Origin: Centropus unirufus
Taxonomy: Eukaryota; Chordata; Aves; Cuculiformes; Centropidae
Assembly: GCA_013397695.1 (NCBI GenBank)
Contig: VYZI01000040.1
Span: 380,754 to 444,753, forward strand
Length of the DNA stretch: 64,000 bases
Reading direction: 5' to 3'
Program-made: the position numbers and the translations under genes
Notes under the pieces: model-generated
Told to the model about the DNA's origin: nothing
Seen by the model: only the letters and a program-made list of their open reading frames with translations
Databases searched by the model: none
In this document: positions 12,750-24,178 of the stretch, piece after piece
How positions within the stretch are numbered: position 1 is the stretch's first letter
How the letters are laid out: each line of letters begins with the position of its first letter

Positions 12750-13800
12750 AGAGTATCCTCACTGTTTGGTATTATAAATGAGTGGCCTGTGACCACCCCT
12801 CCACTCGGCCAAGCTCTGGTGTAGCACTGCAGATCTCCAGCAGCACCGGCATCCACTGAGCGCCTCTTTCCCTGACCCACAGCCCACAAAGATTACAGAA
12901 GCACATTATTTCCCTGTGCAGCTCCTTCACCTCTCACTGCAACCATTTCCTGCACAGACACAGAATTTATATAAAAGGCTTTCCTCAGCTTTCATCAAAT
13001 CTAGGTTGCAGGCCTATTTCGTAACATTAATTCTCTCCCTCACCAACCGCCACATCAATTCAGTACTTTATAAACTATTTCAGGGATCCGATTTATCAGG
13101 CCTGACAGAGCTTCACACTGAAATAAACAGCACTGCCTCTGCCGAGCTCGCTCAGTGGCTCCTATTTATCATTATTTAATTCAAGGGCCTAAAATTCTCT
13201 GACATTATTAATAGTAAGATGAATCACTGGAAAACTACAGAATCTGTGACCAACGAGGCTGAAATAATCCATTTTGGTGAAAATGTCTACGTGGAATTGC
13301 ATTCCCTGATGGGTAGCCGCTCTGTCATTAGTGACTCCATATGCATGGGTGGTAGGGAACTGAAGCATGAAGTCCCCAAAGAGTGGGATACTTCAACTGC
13401 CATTCTCTTCCCAACACTTAACACCAAAGCAGAAAATAAGGGAATACAGCACAGCTCTAATGTCTCTGTCGGTTGAATTTAAATGTACTAATTTAATCCT
13501 TTTTGTACTTGATTAACTTTAACTTGTCTGAGGTTGAACTTTTGTGTTAACTGGACCTGCAAATCCATTAGTTTGTTATGAGGACTGTATTACTTAGCTA
13601 CCTTGATGAGAGATAATCAGCTGTCTGGAATGTATATGAGCACTTGCTGCCTTAATTTGGCACCTCATTAGTGAAATTTTTCTATTTTGTTTAAATGAAA
13701 GGGATTACATTGGGATTTTGTCTGGAGCTTGTGATTTTATTCATTAATAGCAAGGCTTCTTCAACAGCTGTGAGACCCGGTAAGAAGTTAAGGATTTCTG
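12750..13800. promoter_or_regulatory. Candidate conserved noncoding/enhancer block
   Basis: The block begins in somewhat GC-richer, non-repetitive DNA (12780-13180) and continues into AT-rich, complex sequence (13480-13790). It has many homeodomain-type ATTA/TAAT cores, for example 'atcattatttaattcaag', 'ctgccttaatttggcacc' and 'ctcattagtgaa'. There is no simple repeat, no recognised transposon and no long frame, although 12916-13179 and 13219-13476 are open for 85-87 codons. This mixture resembles the deeply conserved enhancers found in deserts beside developmental genes. It is inferred from texture only. An unrecognised exon is the main alternative. Confidence 0.3.
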
Positions 13801-15002
13801 AGTTTGTTTGGTTCTCTGTCATGAGCATTTAGGTAAGGTGAGCACTGTTAACTCACATCCCTGACAGAGAAGATAAAAAAATCTTGAAAAACAGAGTGCT
13901 GAATAACTGAAGATGTTTTTTAAAATTTGTTGAAAAATTAAGAATTTTCAGAATTATATATATGTGTGTCTATATATATGTAAAAAGATCTTTGGTTCCT
14001 TTTATTCTCCCTTCCATGGTGGAAATTCGCTTAATGCTGTTTTATTATTAATTATCACTCCCTTGAATTTAAGCAATTTACTTCCTTAATACTGTCCAGA
14101 TGAAGGCTGTAATTTTTTAAAAGGATAACAAAGAATAAGGACCAAGCAGGCACAGAATTCACCTTTGAAGGATTTCAGCAACAGTTCTTGTACGGTGGAT
14201 TACCTCCTAAATAATTAATTGTTCATCCAAGTTAGAACCCCCAAAGTTGAGATGCACACCTTCATCCTTTCTCAGAGTCTGTCTTTAGGCAAAAATCTGT
14301 GTAAATAGCATTATTAGTTCAGCTTTCTCTGTTTTACAACATTTTCCAGTGCTATTCTAACAGTGTGACATCCACAAACACCTACAGCAACATCATTCCG
14401 TACCCGAGGGTGGACAAAGTCTTTCAGCATTGTGTTATGAAAACGCCATTCTGGAAGGTTGTAACACAGCTTCTCACTACTTCAGACACTTTGAAGTGAA
14501 AAACTACAAAAGCAATAATTACATTTTAGGCCCAGCATATAAGGTTGGGGAGAACAAATCCAAGTGATGTATAGTGTGGATAAGGCCAGTCTGCTCTAGA
14601 ATGAATTAACCTTTAGCATTATATTCCCTTTATACTGGTTGCTCTTGTCTTGGAAGCAATGTTAGCTTTCTGAGCCTTTTTATTTTGCAATATAGGGGTA
14701 CCTTGAGACACCATGGTTCTTCTTTCCCAACATGTTAAAAGTGAAAACAAGTCCTGGACTTCCGTGTCACACCTAACCACAGTGGACACTACAGATAGAC
14801 ACAATTTTTCTCTTTATTTTTGACACATGTCCAATCTGTGACGTGTGCTCTTAAGAGTGTCTACCCAGTCACGCTCCATTGGTAAAATACAAACAAAGAG
14901 GGATGCTTAGTTTAATTATATGTGTTCATATGCAGAAAGTTGAGCAACATCAAAACCTGTGATTTTGTACATTTCTGCCAGGAGAAACCTAGGGAGTGTA
15001 AC

Positions 15003-15030
15003 AAAAAAAAAAACAAACAAACAAACAAAC
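15003..15030. repeat. A11 plus (CAAA)n microsatellite
   Basis: A run of 11 A residues is followed by four perfect CAAA units and a terminal C. This is a typical microsatellite grown from an A-rich seed. The upstream sequence is not a recognised retroposon. Confidence 0.95.
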
Positions 15031-16470
15031 ATGGGCATATGGGCTTTGGAATATCATGAATATAGGGACTTAAGTTTTGAGAATGTTTTAGCTTCTCATA
15101 TGAGTATAGTTACTTAAGTAGCAACAGCTTTTAGTACTCAGTCAACTTCATTAAGTAGAGTTAACTGAGATACGGGGGACTCAGACCATCTCAGATATCT
15201 TCAAAAGGAGAATTTGTTTGCAAAGATTTTATTCCCACTACTCGACAGCTCATTATTACTTATTTGATCTTCCCTTAACTTGAGGTTGAACCACACCCGC
15301 TCAATCCACCATTCATTCTTCTGCATCTTGCTGCAGTCAGAGTTCTTTCAGTAGCAGCATCAGGTATGCAAATGTACACCAAGATGTAAAAACAGAGCAA
15401 GAAAAAGCATATCTTAATACAGTACATTTCTGCATATAAGTCAACAGGCTAAAAAGTCCCAGATGGTGATTTTTAGAACATTCTTTTAACAGGACTGGAA
15501 GTAGGATTCAACGTATTTATTACCTACATTTTCATGTACTGTCACTATCATCATCCCAAAGGAACACAGATTCTTTATATTAACACATTATGTGCTGTGA
15601 ACACATCTTTTGTCCACCATATAATACTTTTTGAGAGAACTCCATTTTGGTTTCTTATAAATATGAGAATTATTATGCTAATAATGTGTAAACCAGAGAC
15701 ATTCGGCTTCAATTTTAACCTGCTGAATTCTCAAAAGTGTAGTTTAGCCTGTATGAAGATCCACATTCTACCTAATTTTAACCAACCAGTTAATTAATAC
15801 TTCTGAGATTAGCATGCAAAGTAGGGGGCTTTCTACAATTTTTCTTATCACCAATTAAGCTAATCCCCGTATCATGCTATGGAGCACTTGAAACATGTAC
15901 ATTAGTGGCAACTGCATTCGCAGTTTAAGGTGAGTCTATTACTGTTGGTGTGGTATCTCTGTGAACGTCTCAGTGAACATAATTGCATCTCTGTCTATTT
16001 TTAAAATTCCCTTACTATTTAATTAGGGGTGGGATTTTCACCTTCCTCCTATTTTCTTTTCTAAGAAATGCAAGGTTAACTCCCTCAAACACAAAGAGGA
16101 AAAGGACTGTGCAGAGCACCAGAGAGGATATCAGCAGCAGGAATTTACGAGCAGCAATGACTATAGGGAATGAAATATACAGGTGCCATCATAAACTTAA
16201 GTAGGGAGGGTTCCATTACTGAACAATTGCTTATGATGTTCTATGTCCAAGCAAAGGCATTCAGTTTAACATGTAGTAGTTTAGTCCCTGGAGAGGAGGA
16301 GAAAAATAGTTACATCACAGGAAGTAACTTGGGGCCTGGTTTGGCCTATCATGATCCCGTTCATATGCATGTGAATCGTTCTTAACTCAAATCAGTGAGA
16401 GATAGGATGTTTTCTCCTTTTGGTCTTTCATTGCTATACGTGCAAAACGTATTTTTGTTTGGATAACATC

Positions 16471-16509
16471 ATGAATGGCCCATTCATGGTGCAAGGAATG
16501 ACCTTGCAC
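16471..16509. repeat. Two adjacent perfect inverted repeats
   Basis: The first is ATGAATGG / CCATTCAT with a 1-nt centre (16471-16487). It is followed one base later by GTGCAAGG / CCTTGCAC with a 5-nt loop (16489-16509). Both stems are 8 bp and perfect. They are not part of a recognised element. Confidence 0.75.
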
Positions 16510-16752
16510 TATAACAATCAGTACCACAGTAACACAGTTGTAATCAAAGCTGATTCACAACCAGTTCCCACCAACAGTGCCTAGTTCTGCACACGCTCCT
16601 GATCACAGGTTGGGGAAAGCAGTTTGCCTTCCTCGGGATCATTGAAGACATAAGGAGGTACGGTCCCCAGCACACTGCACAATGTAAGTGACTGCTATTT
16701 ATCTGAGACAGTCAGTGACTCTCTTCTGCTAGTAGTTCCCAGACTATATAAC

Positions 16753-17896
16753 CACAGAATCATAGGATCACTTGATTGCAAAAGACCTTTGAGATCTAAT
16801 CCAATTGTACCTGTTCACTGCTAAACCATATCCCTAATCGTTTTATCTATCCATCTTTTAAATACCTCCAGGGATGGTGACTCAACCACCTCCCTGGGCA
16901 GCTGTTATAGTGCCTGATAACCTTTTCGGTGAAGAGATTTTCCCTAATGTCTAATCTGAACCTCCACTGGAGCAACTTGAGGCCATTTCCCCTTGTCCTA
17001 GTGCCTATCATTTGGGAGAAGAGACCAATGCCCACCTCACTACAACCTCCTAGTTTTAGACTGTGATAAGGTCTCCCCTTGCCTTTCTTTTCTCTAGGCT
17101 AAAAGACCCCAGTTCCCTCAGAAGACTTGTTCTCCAGCCCATTCACCAGCTTCATTGCCCTTCTCTGGACACACCCCAGCACCTCAATGTCTTTCTTGTA
17201 TTGAGGGGACCAAAACTGAATACAGTATTCAAAATGCAGCCTCACCAATGTTGATTACGGGAGCACAATTGCTTCCCTGGTCCTGTTGGCCACAGTGTTT
17301 CTGATACAAGGCAAGATGTTATTGGCTTTCTTGGCTGCTTGAGCACACAGCTTACTCATACTCAGTCACCTCTAAGGCAATACCCCCAGGTCCTTCTCTG
17401 CCAGGCAGCTTTCTAAACACTCTTCCCCAAGGCTGTAGCACTGCACAGGGTTGCTTTGCCCTAAGTTCTGGACTCTGCACCTGGCTTTGTTGAACCTCAT
17501 ACTGCTGGTTTCTGTCCACCAATCCAGACTGTCCAGGTCCTCTGTAGAGCCTAACCTCAAGCAGATCGACAATTCCTCCCAGACTTGTGTCATCCATGAA
17601 CTTACTAAGGGTACACTCAGTGCCCTCATCCAGATGATTCATAAAGAAACTAAAAAAACCTAGACCCAGTACTTAGCCTTGGGGAATAGCACTTGTAACT
17701 CCAACTGGATTTAACTTCCTTTACCACCACACTTTGAGCCCAGCCATGCCAGAAGGCATGTCTGTTCAGGCCAGTGGCTGACAGTTTCTACAGCAGAATA
17801 CTGTGAGAAACTGTGTCAAAGGTGTTACTAATGTCAGGTACGCTATTTCTATGCCCTTTCCATTAAGCAGGTCAGCTTGTCACAGGAGCAGATCAG
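16753..17896 (-). mobile_element. CR1 LINE, 5'-truncated, about 1.1 kb
   Basis: Minus-strand CR1 whose 3' terminus is at 16753 ('cacagaatcataggatcac', the reverse of the CR1 tail). It runs up through the 3' UTR, the RT C-terminus, the thumb region and the catalytic region to about 17896. It stops at, or is interrupted by, an ERV LTR starting near 17897. No CR1 sequence resumes beyond that LTR, so its 5' limit may be its own truncation point or a deletion caused by the later LTR. It has many small deletions, for example around 17060, where part of the C-terminal coding region is missing relative to the copy at 7.6-8.2 kb. Confidence 0.93.
16847..17890 (-). pseudogene. CR1 ORF2 reverse-transcriptase remnant
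   Basis: Broken minus-strand coding region in several frames. One frame (about 17560-17642) carries 'ECTLSKFMDDTSLGG', which corresponds to the RT motif C region. The usual FADD reads FMDD, so both aspartates are kept but the preceding alanine is changed. A frameshift near 17540 moves the reading to 'DLDSLDWWTETSSMRFNKAR' and 'CLESCLAEKDLGVL'. The C-terminal part reappears at 16847-17035 ('NGLKLLQWRFRLDIRENLFT'). Multiple frameshifts and stops make it inactive. Confidence 0.88.
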
Positions 17897-18400
17897 TTAG
17901 TTTGGTGTGGCTGGGATGGAGTTAATCTTCATAGCAGCTCATATGGCACTATGTTTTGGATTTGTGGTCAGAAAAGGTTCATAACACAGGGTGATTTTAG
18001 CTGTTTCTAAAGCCTACACAGCATCAAGGCTATCATTGTTTCTCATGATGTAAGTGGGCTGGGAGATGACAAGAGGTTGGGAAGGGACATAGCTGGGACA
18101 ATATGGCCAACTGGCCAACTGGCCGAAGGGTTATCCCATGCCATATAATATGCTCAGCAAATGGGACTGGGTGTAGGGAAGTTTAATTAGCTAGTCAATT
18201 AGCTAGTGAGAGATTGCTTTCAGCCTCACTTGTTTCTCCCTTGGGTATTTTATTTTGTTTTATCTTTTCGTATTTTACAGAATTGCCTTTATATGAACCC
18301 ACACATTTTCTCTTTTGCCCTTCTGATTTTCTTCCTCATTCCACCAGAGGTTGGTAAGTGAACTGCTCTGTGGGGCTGCCTAGCCAGGTTGACCAACAAA
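17897..18400 (-). mobile_element. ERV solo LTR (avian ERVL-type, by memory)
   Basis: Read on the minus strand, the order is a 'ggttgg/ggctggggttaaacca'-like 5' edge near 18400, the AATCAGAAGGGCAAAA block (18313-18328), and the 'ttgctgagcatattatatgg' region with 'gggataacccttcggcc'. The 3' region follows, with 'gtgttatgaac' and 'aaatccaaaacatagtgcc', then 'ctatgaagattaactccatc' near 17910-17945. This matches a bird LTR group I associate with class III/ERVL elements. The edges are diverged (TTAG...AAAA instead of TG...CA) and no target duplication is clear. A short 8-mer tandem (ggccaact, twice and a half) lies at 18105-18124. No internal retroviral genes adjoin it, so it is best called a solo LTR. 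Confidence 0.8.
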
Positions 18401-18979
18401 ACTGTATTTTTCTAAGAAAATCTTAAAAGAATCACTGAGTAATACATTTAAAATAACAGTTTAATTCAGTCTAATGAATGGGCACATAAGTGAGAGCAAA
18501 CAATTAGAATAAAATGTTAGAAAGCGAGCTGCATATAAAATTATTGTTAACTTTTCAACCCAATTTGTATTTCCTTCAATAATTCAGTGAGTAGCAGAAA
18601 CTTGAAAAATTCCCCCTTTAGGACTAAGGCTGCTTGCCCCTGTCAGATTTAAAGGACCTGGAAAACAAGCTGCAGGCAAAGGAAAAGAATTCCAGTGAAT
18701 GTCACAAACTATTAAAATCTGCTTCAGTTGTAATTTGAAATGAAAAAGGAGAACTGTATAAACAAATAACATAAATTTCATGTAGATTTTTGAGATTTTG
18801 AAAGAAGTTCTAGACAATTCAAAGAGTTAAGATAAACTCTATGATAAGATAGAAAATAAATTTAAAATCTAATAGTGGCTTTGAGGTTAATTAATATGTT
18901 TTTTTTGTTTTTGTTTACTTCTGGCAAAAAATAATATTAAATTTGTGTTGGTAAGTCACATTGGACAAAAAATACAATT
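18401..18979. other. Unique AT-rich DNA, no gene recognised
   Basis: Short interval between the LTR and the nested CR1 tails. The frame at 18584-18817 is 77 codons on the minus strand and resembles nothing known. No repeats were recognised. Confidence 0.5.
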
Positions 18980-19180
18980 CATAGAATGGTTTATGACTGA
19001 ACTCAAGGATCTTAAGGATCTTTTGCAACCTAAATGATTCTATGATTCTATTATAGTTTGTGTCACCAGGGACCTTTGGAGCTGATGAAGCCCAACCTTC
19101 TGCTTCACTCAGGGTCAGCTAGAGCAGGTCGCTCATGTCCAGTTAGGTTTTGAGTCTCTCAGAGAAAGGAGACTCCTTGC
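18980..19180 (-). mobile_element. CR1 3' tail, minus strand, split by another CR1 tail
   Basis: The low edge 'catagaatggttt' (18980-18992) is the tip of a CR1 3' end read backwards. After an interruption, the rest of the same tail continues from about 19052. It includes 'gggacctttggagctgatga', 'cagggtcagctagagcag' and 'gagaaaggagactcc', ending near 19180. It holds only the 3' UTR and the last coding bases. The break between the pieces contains a plus-strand CR1 tail listed separately. Confidence 0.8.
18993..19058 (+). mobile_element. CR1 3' tail, plus strand, nested
   Basis: 'actcaaggatcttaagg' then 'caacctaaatgattctatg' and 'attctatta' form a short CR1 3' terminus in the plus orientation. 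It lies inside the minus-strand CR1 tail. The flanking 6-mers TGGTTT (18987-18992) and TAGTTT (19054-19059) differ at one base and may be the target-site duplication of this tiny insertion. The copy is extremely 5'-truncated, at about 60 bp. Confidence 0.75.
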
Positions 19181-22100
19181 GTATGTAAGGATATGAACAT
19201 AAAAAAATGTGCTTGCATTACATATTGTATTCAATTAATTCTAAAGATTCATATAAAAATTAAGAGTGGCAGAAATTCCAGGCTGCCTGGAAGTTATGAA
19301 CTGACACATTAACAGCTGCATCATTCCTTATTATTTAGCGTCCAGCTTTGCATTAAAGGACTAAGAAAAAAATCAGAAAATGCATATCTAAAATAAAATA
19401 TTTCATCTCACTAAAACCTAGAAAAGATGCAGATGTTTAGAGGAATCCTACATTGACAGGTGACCAGGAAACATAATGGCAGATAAATTCACTGTTGAGA
19501 AATGCACAGGAATGCTCATTCGATAAAATAATTTGGAAGCACTCTTGCTGAATTACAGATGAACTGCAAAAACTTAGAGAGGTGAAATGAAGGGAATAGG
19601 AACAGAATACAAAATAAGATTAAATCTGTTATTTTCCTAGTACAGAAAGGGGCAATGAACATTTCAGTTGGGATTTTCTGTTCAGATGCAGTCATCTTAT
19701 CAGGAAGTCTATATGTATTAAAACTACCCATAGTTGAAAAAGAAAGATTATAAAAGACATGCAGAGATTTCTGTGTAAGTATAGATAGAAACTGCTTTAA
19801 ACTTTCATTTGGAAAGAGACAACAAAGAAACGACAATGAATGATCATTATCTGTCCTTAATATGCTATTATTTACGTAATTAAGTTGGAAAACACATTCC
19901 TAAGTATTACAGAATTCAGAGATATAATAGAGTCAAAAAAGAATTTATGGCAAGTCTGCCAATAAACCTGTTATTTAGATCTTGAAACTGTTGAACGCTC
20001 TCGTGCAGTTCCTTCTGGAAATCTTGTGCACATTATCTTGGATAAAACAAACTTTTCTTGGGGCTTTTTTACATTCAGGGGAAAGAGAAAGAAGAAGAGT
20101 AAATCGATCAGACATGTCTTGCCAGGGAGCAAGCTTGTTGAGTCACCAGACCAGGTGCCAAGCCTCCAGCTCCATGCGAGTATGCTATGCTAGGACTACA
20201 TAGGGCTTGACTTTAAATTTCAGCCACTCTTTGCTGGAAATTAAGGGGCTCCCCCAGGGCATGTAATTCACAGAAGCAATTTTCTTCAGGTTCTCTCATT
20301 ATGTTAAAGGTAGCAGTATCAAAATCAGCTTGAATAAATATAAACAGTTGAATTCTTATGAACTAAAATTAAGGACAGGAAAAAGGGAGAAGGCAGACTA
20401 AGCCAGTAAGGTTTTCCCTCAGAGACCTATCACATACAATAGCCGTCCTGTACAGAACGAAGTTAGACAGGAGCCTCTTGTTCATGGCTCCAGCTTTTTT
20501 ACCCTCTGGAAAGGTAGCTTGAAACTGGGACAAGTATAATGGAAAGGACTGGTGACTAAATAAACAAGGAATAGCATGCTAGTTTAAGAGATGCATCTCC
20601 TCTCCCCACCAAAAATGCAGACTGCCTACATTCCCCAAAGGAAGTTTCCATTGGACATTATGCAGAAGAGAGTCTGAAACGATGGTGATAGAAATCTCTG
20701 GTTAATCTTGTTTCACTGGAGCCCTACTATTAGGAAAAATATGCAGTGAGTAGGAAAAGGCAGAAATGCTCCTGGCAAAAAGATTAACCAAAGAGGAATT
20801 CTCTCATCTGTTCCTATTGATTTTCATGAAGGAATAGATAACACTCTACATGCTCTAATTAAGCACCTTGCTGCCTAGTTGTTTTTCATGAGCAAATTTT
20901 CTTCAATAACACTGCTTGCTATTTCACCTTTTCCATTTTAGATTCATATTCCTGGGTTGACTTTTTTTTTTTCTGTTGGGTTTCTTTTTTTTTCAGGCTC
21001 TTACAAGTTTCATCTCAGATTCTTTTCTGCTACTTGAATTTCTTCCTCCCACTTATCCTACCTTCAAACTCCTTCACATCTTTTGCTTCTTTTTCTGCAT
21101 TGTCATTCATATAACACCAGCCATCCAAATTCCTTGACCTAATCTGTGGCCCATACTTTCTTTGAGTATCTTCTCGTGAAGCACTACCTCCAAATACCCA
21201 CCTGCAAAATAGCACTAGCAGATGAGAAGCCAGTAAACTGAAACAAGAAGATGGAAAAGACAATACAAAAAAATAGAATTATCAATATCATGCATTCATT
21301 TTACCTCTCTTTCATCCTGATTGATCCCAAGATACCCTTGTTCATTGTTCCTAGAGACTACCTCATCAGCAAGAGAAAAACAGAGCTTCAGATTCTTCTA
21401 ATACACTTCAGAGGCCAATGTAGCACTAATATACTGGTCATAAATTAATAATTCAATGAATACTTAAAGAGTACTAATGATTAAAAATAAATAGTATTTT
21501 AATTAACATGATTTTTATTTACTGATGTTTCTCAATAAGAAGTCCTAGGATGTGTAGCAATGCAGGAACAATTTTCAGGTTATGTTTTCTGATCAAGTCT
21601 GGAAACATAAACTGCTCTGCTCTGAGCTTCTGGTTCTGCATATAGTAGGATTATGGCAAAGCAATTCCTACTGCTCTACCTTTAATCTATATCAACAGGA
21701 GGGCCAATTTAGTTTGTCTAGGGTTGGTACTTAAAAAGCCTGATAGATGTAACCTGTGAGAGGCAAGCAAAATAAGAGCAAAGAGGATATTAAAAAAAAA
21801 AAGATTAAAAGAAAAAAAAGGAAAAGTATGTGTGAGGCTTTTTAGCTTTGGGAAAGGGACATATTGGGGCAATATGATGATTCTGTGTTTTGTTTCCACA
21901 CTCCAGAAGGCTTTATATGCAACGACCATTAATTGCAATAATAATAAACAATAATGGAGGGTTATGTTATTTATTATTTTAAACCTTTTCCATACTTGTG
22001 AGTGTGAAACCATCACTTTTTCACTGCAGATAATGAAAATAATGAATTTTGTACAGCTTTTTTTATAAGAATACTTGCATCAGATATTGGCTTCTTATAT

Positions 22101-22546
22101 TTTATTATGGAATCTTGCATAGGCATCCTTAAATCTTATCATTTAATTAAAATTTGAAAATTTCAAACAATATCCATCCTTTTTATATCTAGTTTTTTAA
22201 ACTTACCCTGTTTACCAGTTAATTGGTGGTTCCATGATAAATTTTTGTAGTACTTTCCAGGAGGTCTTGGTTTATTTTATATCTTTCCTGAACATTAGAG
22301 CAACAGGCATTTGCTAGAAACTCCACTTAATAGCGTTGACGCAGAGTTTGCTACTTTATCTCTTCTTACAGAGGCAGCTCTGAGTGATATGCCCTTACCA
22401 GCTTCATAATGATGGCTTATTAGATCTGTGAAAATAAATGCTATTTGTGTGGAAGTAATAGAGAGACAAATGCTTGATAAAATGCTCCACTTCCAAGACA
22501 AAGCCCATTGCATCTGAAAGCTACCTCTTTACAGCTGCCTTTTTTA
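19181..22546. other. AT-rich unique DNA, no gene recognised
   Basis: Contains T-rich runs at about 20962-20971 and 20986-20994, and an A-rich patch at 21791-21825. Frames at 19516-19836, 19982-20203, 21030-21263 and 21687-22016 are up to 109 codons. They are hydrophobic or low in complexity because of AT-rich composition and match no family I know. Confidence 0.55.
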
Positions 22547-22590
22547 GATATATATATATATGTATATATATGTATATTCACATATATCAC
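22547..22590. repeat. Imperfect (TA)n microsatellite
   Basis: Alternating TA with interspersed TG units, immediately upstream of the LTR that starts near 22604. A TA-rich tract is a common place for retroviral insertions to be found, but cause cannot be inferred. Confidence 0.9.
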
Positions 22591-22603
22591 TGGAAGAATA
22601 TAA

Positions 22604-23496
22604 TGTGGTAAACACTCACAAATATTTGAGGCAGGGGTTGCCATGGTCTGAACACTGTAGCTTGATTTGGTGATACACACTGTATTGGGTACAGCTGGAG
22701 GGTTCTGCAGGGGTGGCCTCTGTGAGAACATGCCAGAAGCCACCCCTATGTCAGAGACAGCCACTTTCATTCTGCTCCCAAACAGATTCACTCTTCCCCG
22801 AAGCTGAGACGATCAGCTGTGCTGGTGATATCTCTATATATTCACAGGTGCATGAGCTAAGGCTCCCCTGCAGCTCATGAAGACAACCATAGTGACACAG
22901 TCAGCCATGGGGGAGCAGTTATCCACACTGCAGCCCTTGAAGGACCCCGTGATGCAGCAAGTGGATATGCCCTGCAGGAGGCTGCATCCTTCGCATAGAT
23001 GCCCATGGCAGAGCAGGTTTTCTGTCAGGAACAGTGGCCAAAGGACGACCCACGCTGGAGCATCTATTTCTGAGGGACTGCAACCCATGGAAAGGACCCA
23101 TGCTGGAGCAGTTCTTGAAGAACTGCAGCAAGTGGGAAGAACTCATGTTGGAAAAGAACTCTACCCACGGGACAGACCCCATTCGGGAGTAGGGAAGGGC
23201 ATGGAAAGGGAGGAGTGGTAGAAACAATGTGTTATGAATTGACCACCTCCCCCATTCCCCACCCCTGTGTTGCTCAGGCAGGTGAGACAGAAAAGTTAGA
23301 AGTGAAGTTGAAACTGAGAAAAAGGAAGGTGTAGGGAAAAAGTGTTTTCAGTTTTGTTTTCATTTCTCAGTACCCTTCTCTATTTTTAATTGGCAACAAA
23401 TTAAATCAGTCTTCCCATGTCAAGGCTATTTTGCCCATGATGATAATTGATGAGTCATCTATATCCTTATCTCAACCTTATTTTCTCTCCTGTCCT
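22604..23496 (+). mobile_element. Long ERV solo LTR, about 0.9 kb (avian)
   Basis: Starts with TG at 22604 ('tgtggtaaacactcacaa'). It carries blocks that I recognise from a long bird ERV LTR: 'acactgtattgggtacagct', 'gcaggggtggcctctgtgag', a TATA-like 'tctctatatattcacagg' at about 22830, and then a region of degenerate repeats of roughly 30-60 bp built on 'ccatgctggagcagttcttg' (22910-23190). The 3' part has 'gttatgaattgacc' and 'ggcaacaaattaaatcag', where the usual AATAAA is mutated to ACAAATTAAA. It ends with 'ccttatctcaacctta' and breaks off near 23496 without the terminal CA. Frames of 84-116 codons on both strands lie inside it and are LTR shadows, not genes. Confidence 0.82.
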
Positions 23497-24156
23497 ATGG
23501 ATATTGGATCCCAATAGTGGGATCTGCATTTGCTCAGAAGCAGCAATATTGATCAAAGCACGCAAAGCAGAAAAAGTTTCATTGTTTTCTTTCCTACTGG
23601 TCTCAAGAGTTAATTTTCTCATTTTCTGTAGTAGGAACCATTGGAAGACCAACAAGTAAGCTTTAAGTAAGATTTAGTCATAAATCATGAAATAAATATA
23701 CACTTACAGAAAAAAAAATAGACATCCATATCATAGTTCTCCCATTTCCCTTTTCCAATTTACTCAGTCTTTTTTCATGTGCAACCTGAGCTGTTTTAAA
23801 GGTGAGCATTTTAGACACCCTGAATAGGCCTGGAGAAGTAACCATGCCTCACTGCTCATAATACTCTTCAGAGGTTGTAATTGCCTACACAGCTGCTTAG
23901 GCATTTGAAACAGGGAGTTCTATCCAGCACTTTCCCAACACTGAACAAGCTAAGTTGGTCTGACACAAATCGCCACTCAGAAATTTATCTTTTTAGCACC
24001 TTCATAAGGGATCTCTAATCTCTGACAGGAGATTGTATTAATTTACTGAAGTATGTGACCATACTTAACAACCTTTCTAACCCATGTGCTTTCTGGTATG
24101 GAGCCAAGATTTACATAATTATTTCTATTTTTGAGCTGTCAGGACTGACATTTCCC

Positions 24157-24178
24157 AAATGCCTACGTTTAGGCATTT
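24157..24178. repeat. Perfect hairpin, 9-bp stem
   Basis: AAATGCCTA and TAGGCATTT flank the loop CGTT. A stem of this size is expected about once or twice by chance in a window of this length, so no function is implied. Confidence 0.7.

Larger units (their letters stand above)
13801..16752. other. AT-rich unique DNA with simple repeats, no gene recognised
   Basis: Holds a TA/TG-rich patch near 13955-13980, the A11(CAAA)n tract at 15003-15030 and a pair of adjacent hairpins at 16471-16509. Frames at 14619-14804, 15534-15797, 15983-16204 and 16170-16385 are short and unrecognised. Confidence 0.55.

Noticed and set aside
22441..23227. Overlapping 84-116 codon frames on both strands
   Set aside because: They lie within the ERV LTR at 22604-23496 and arise from its internal repeat units, with frames in several phases at once.
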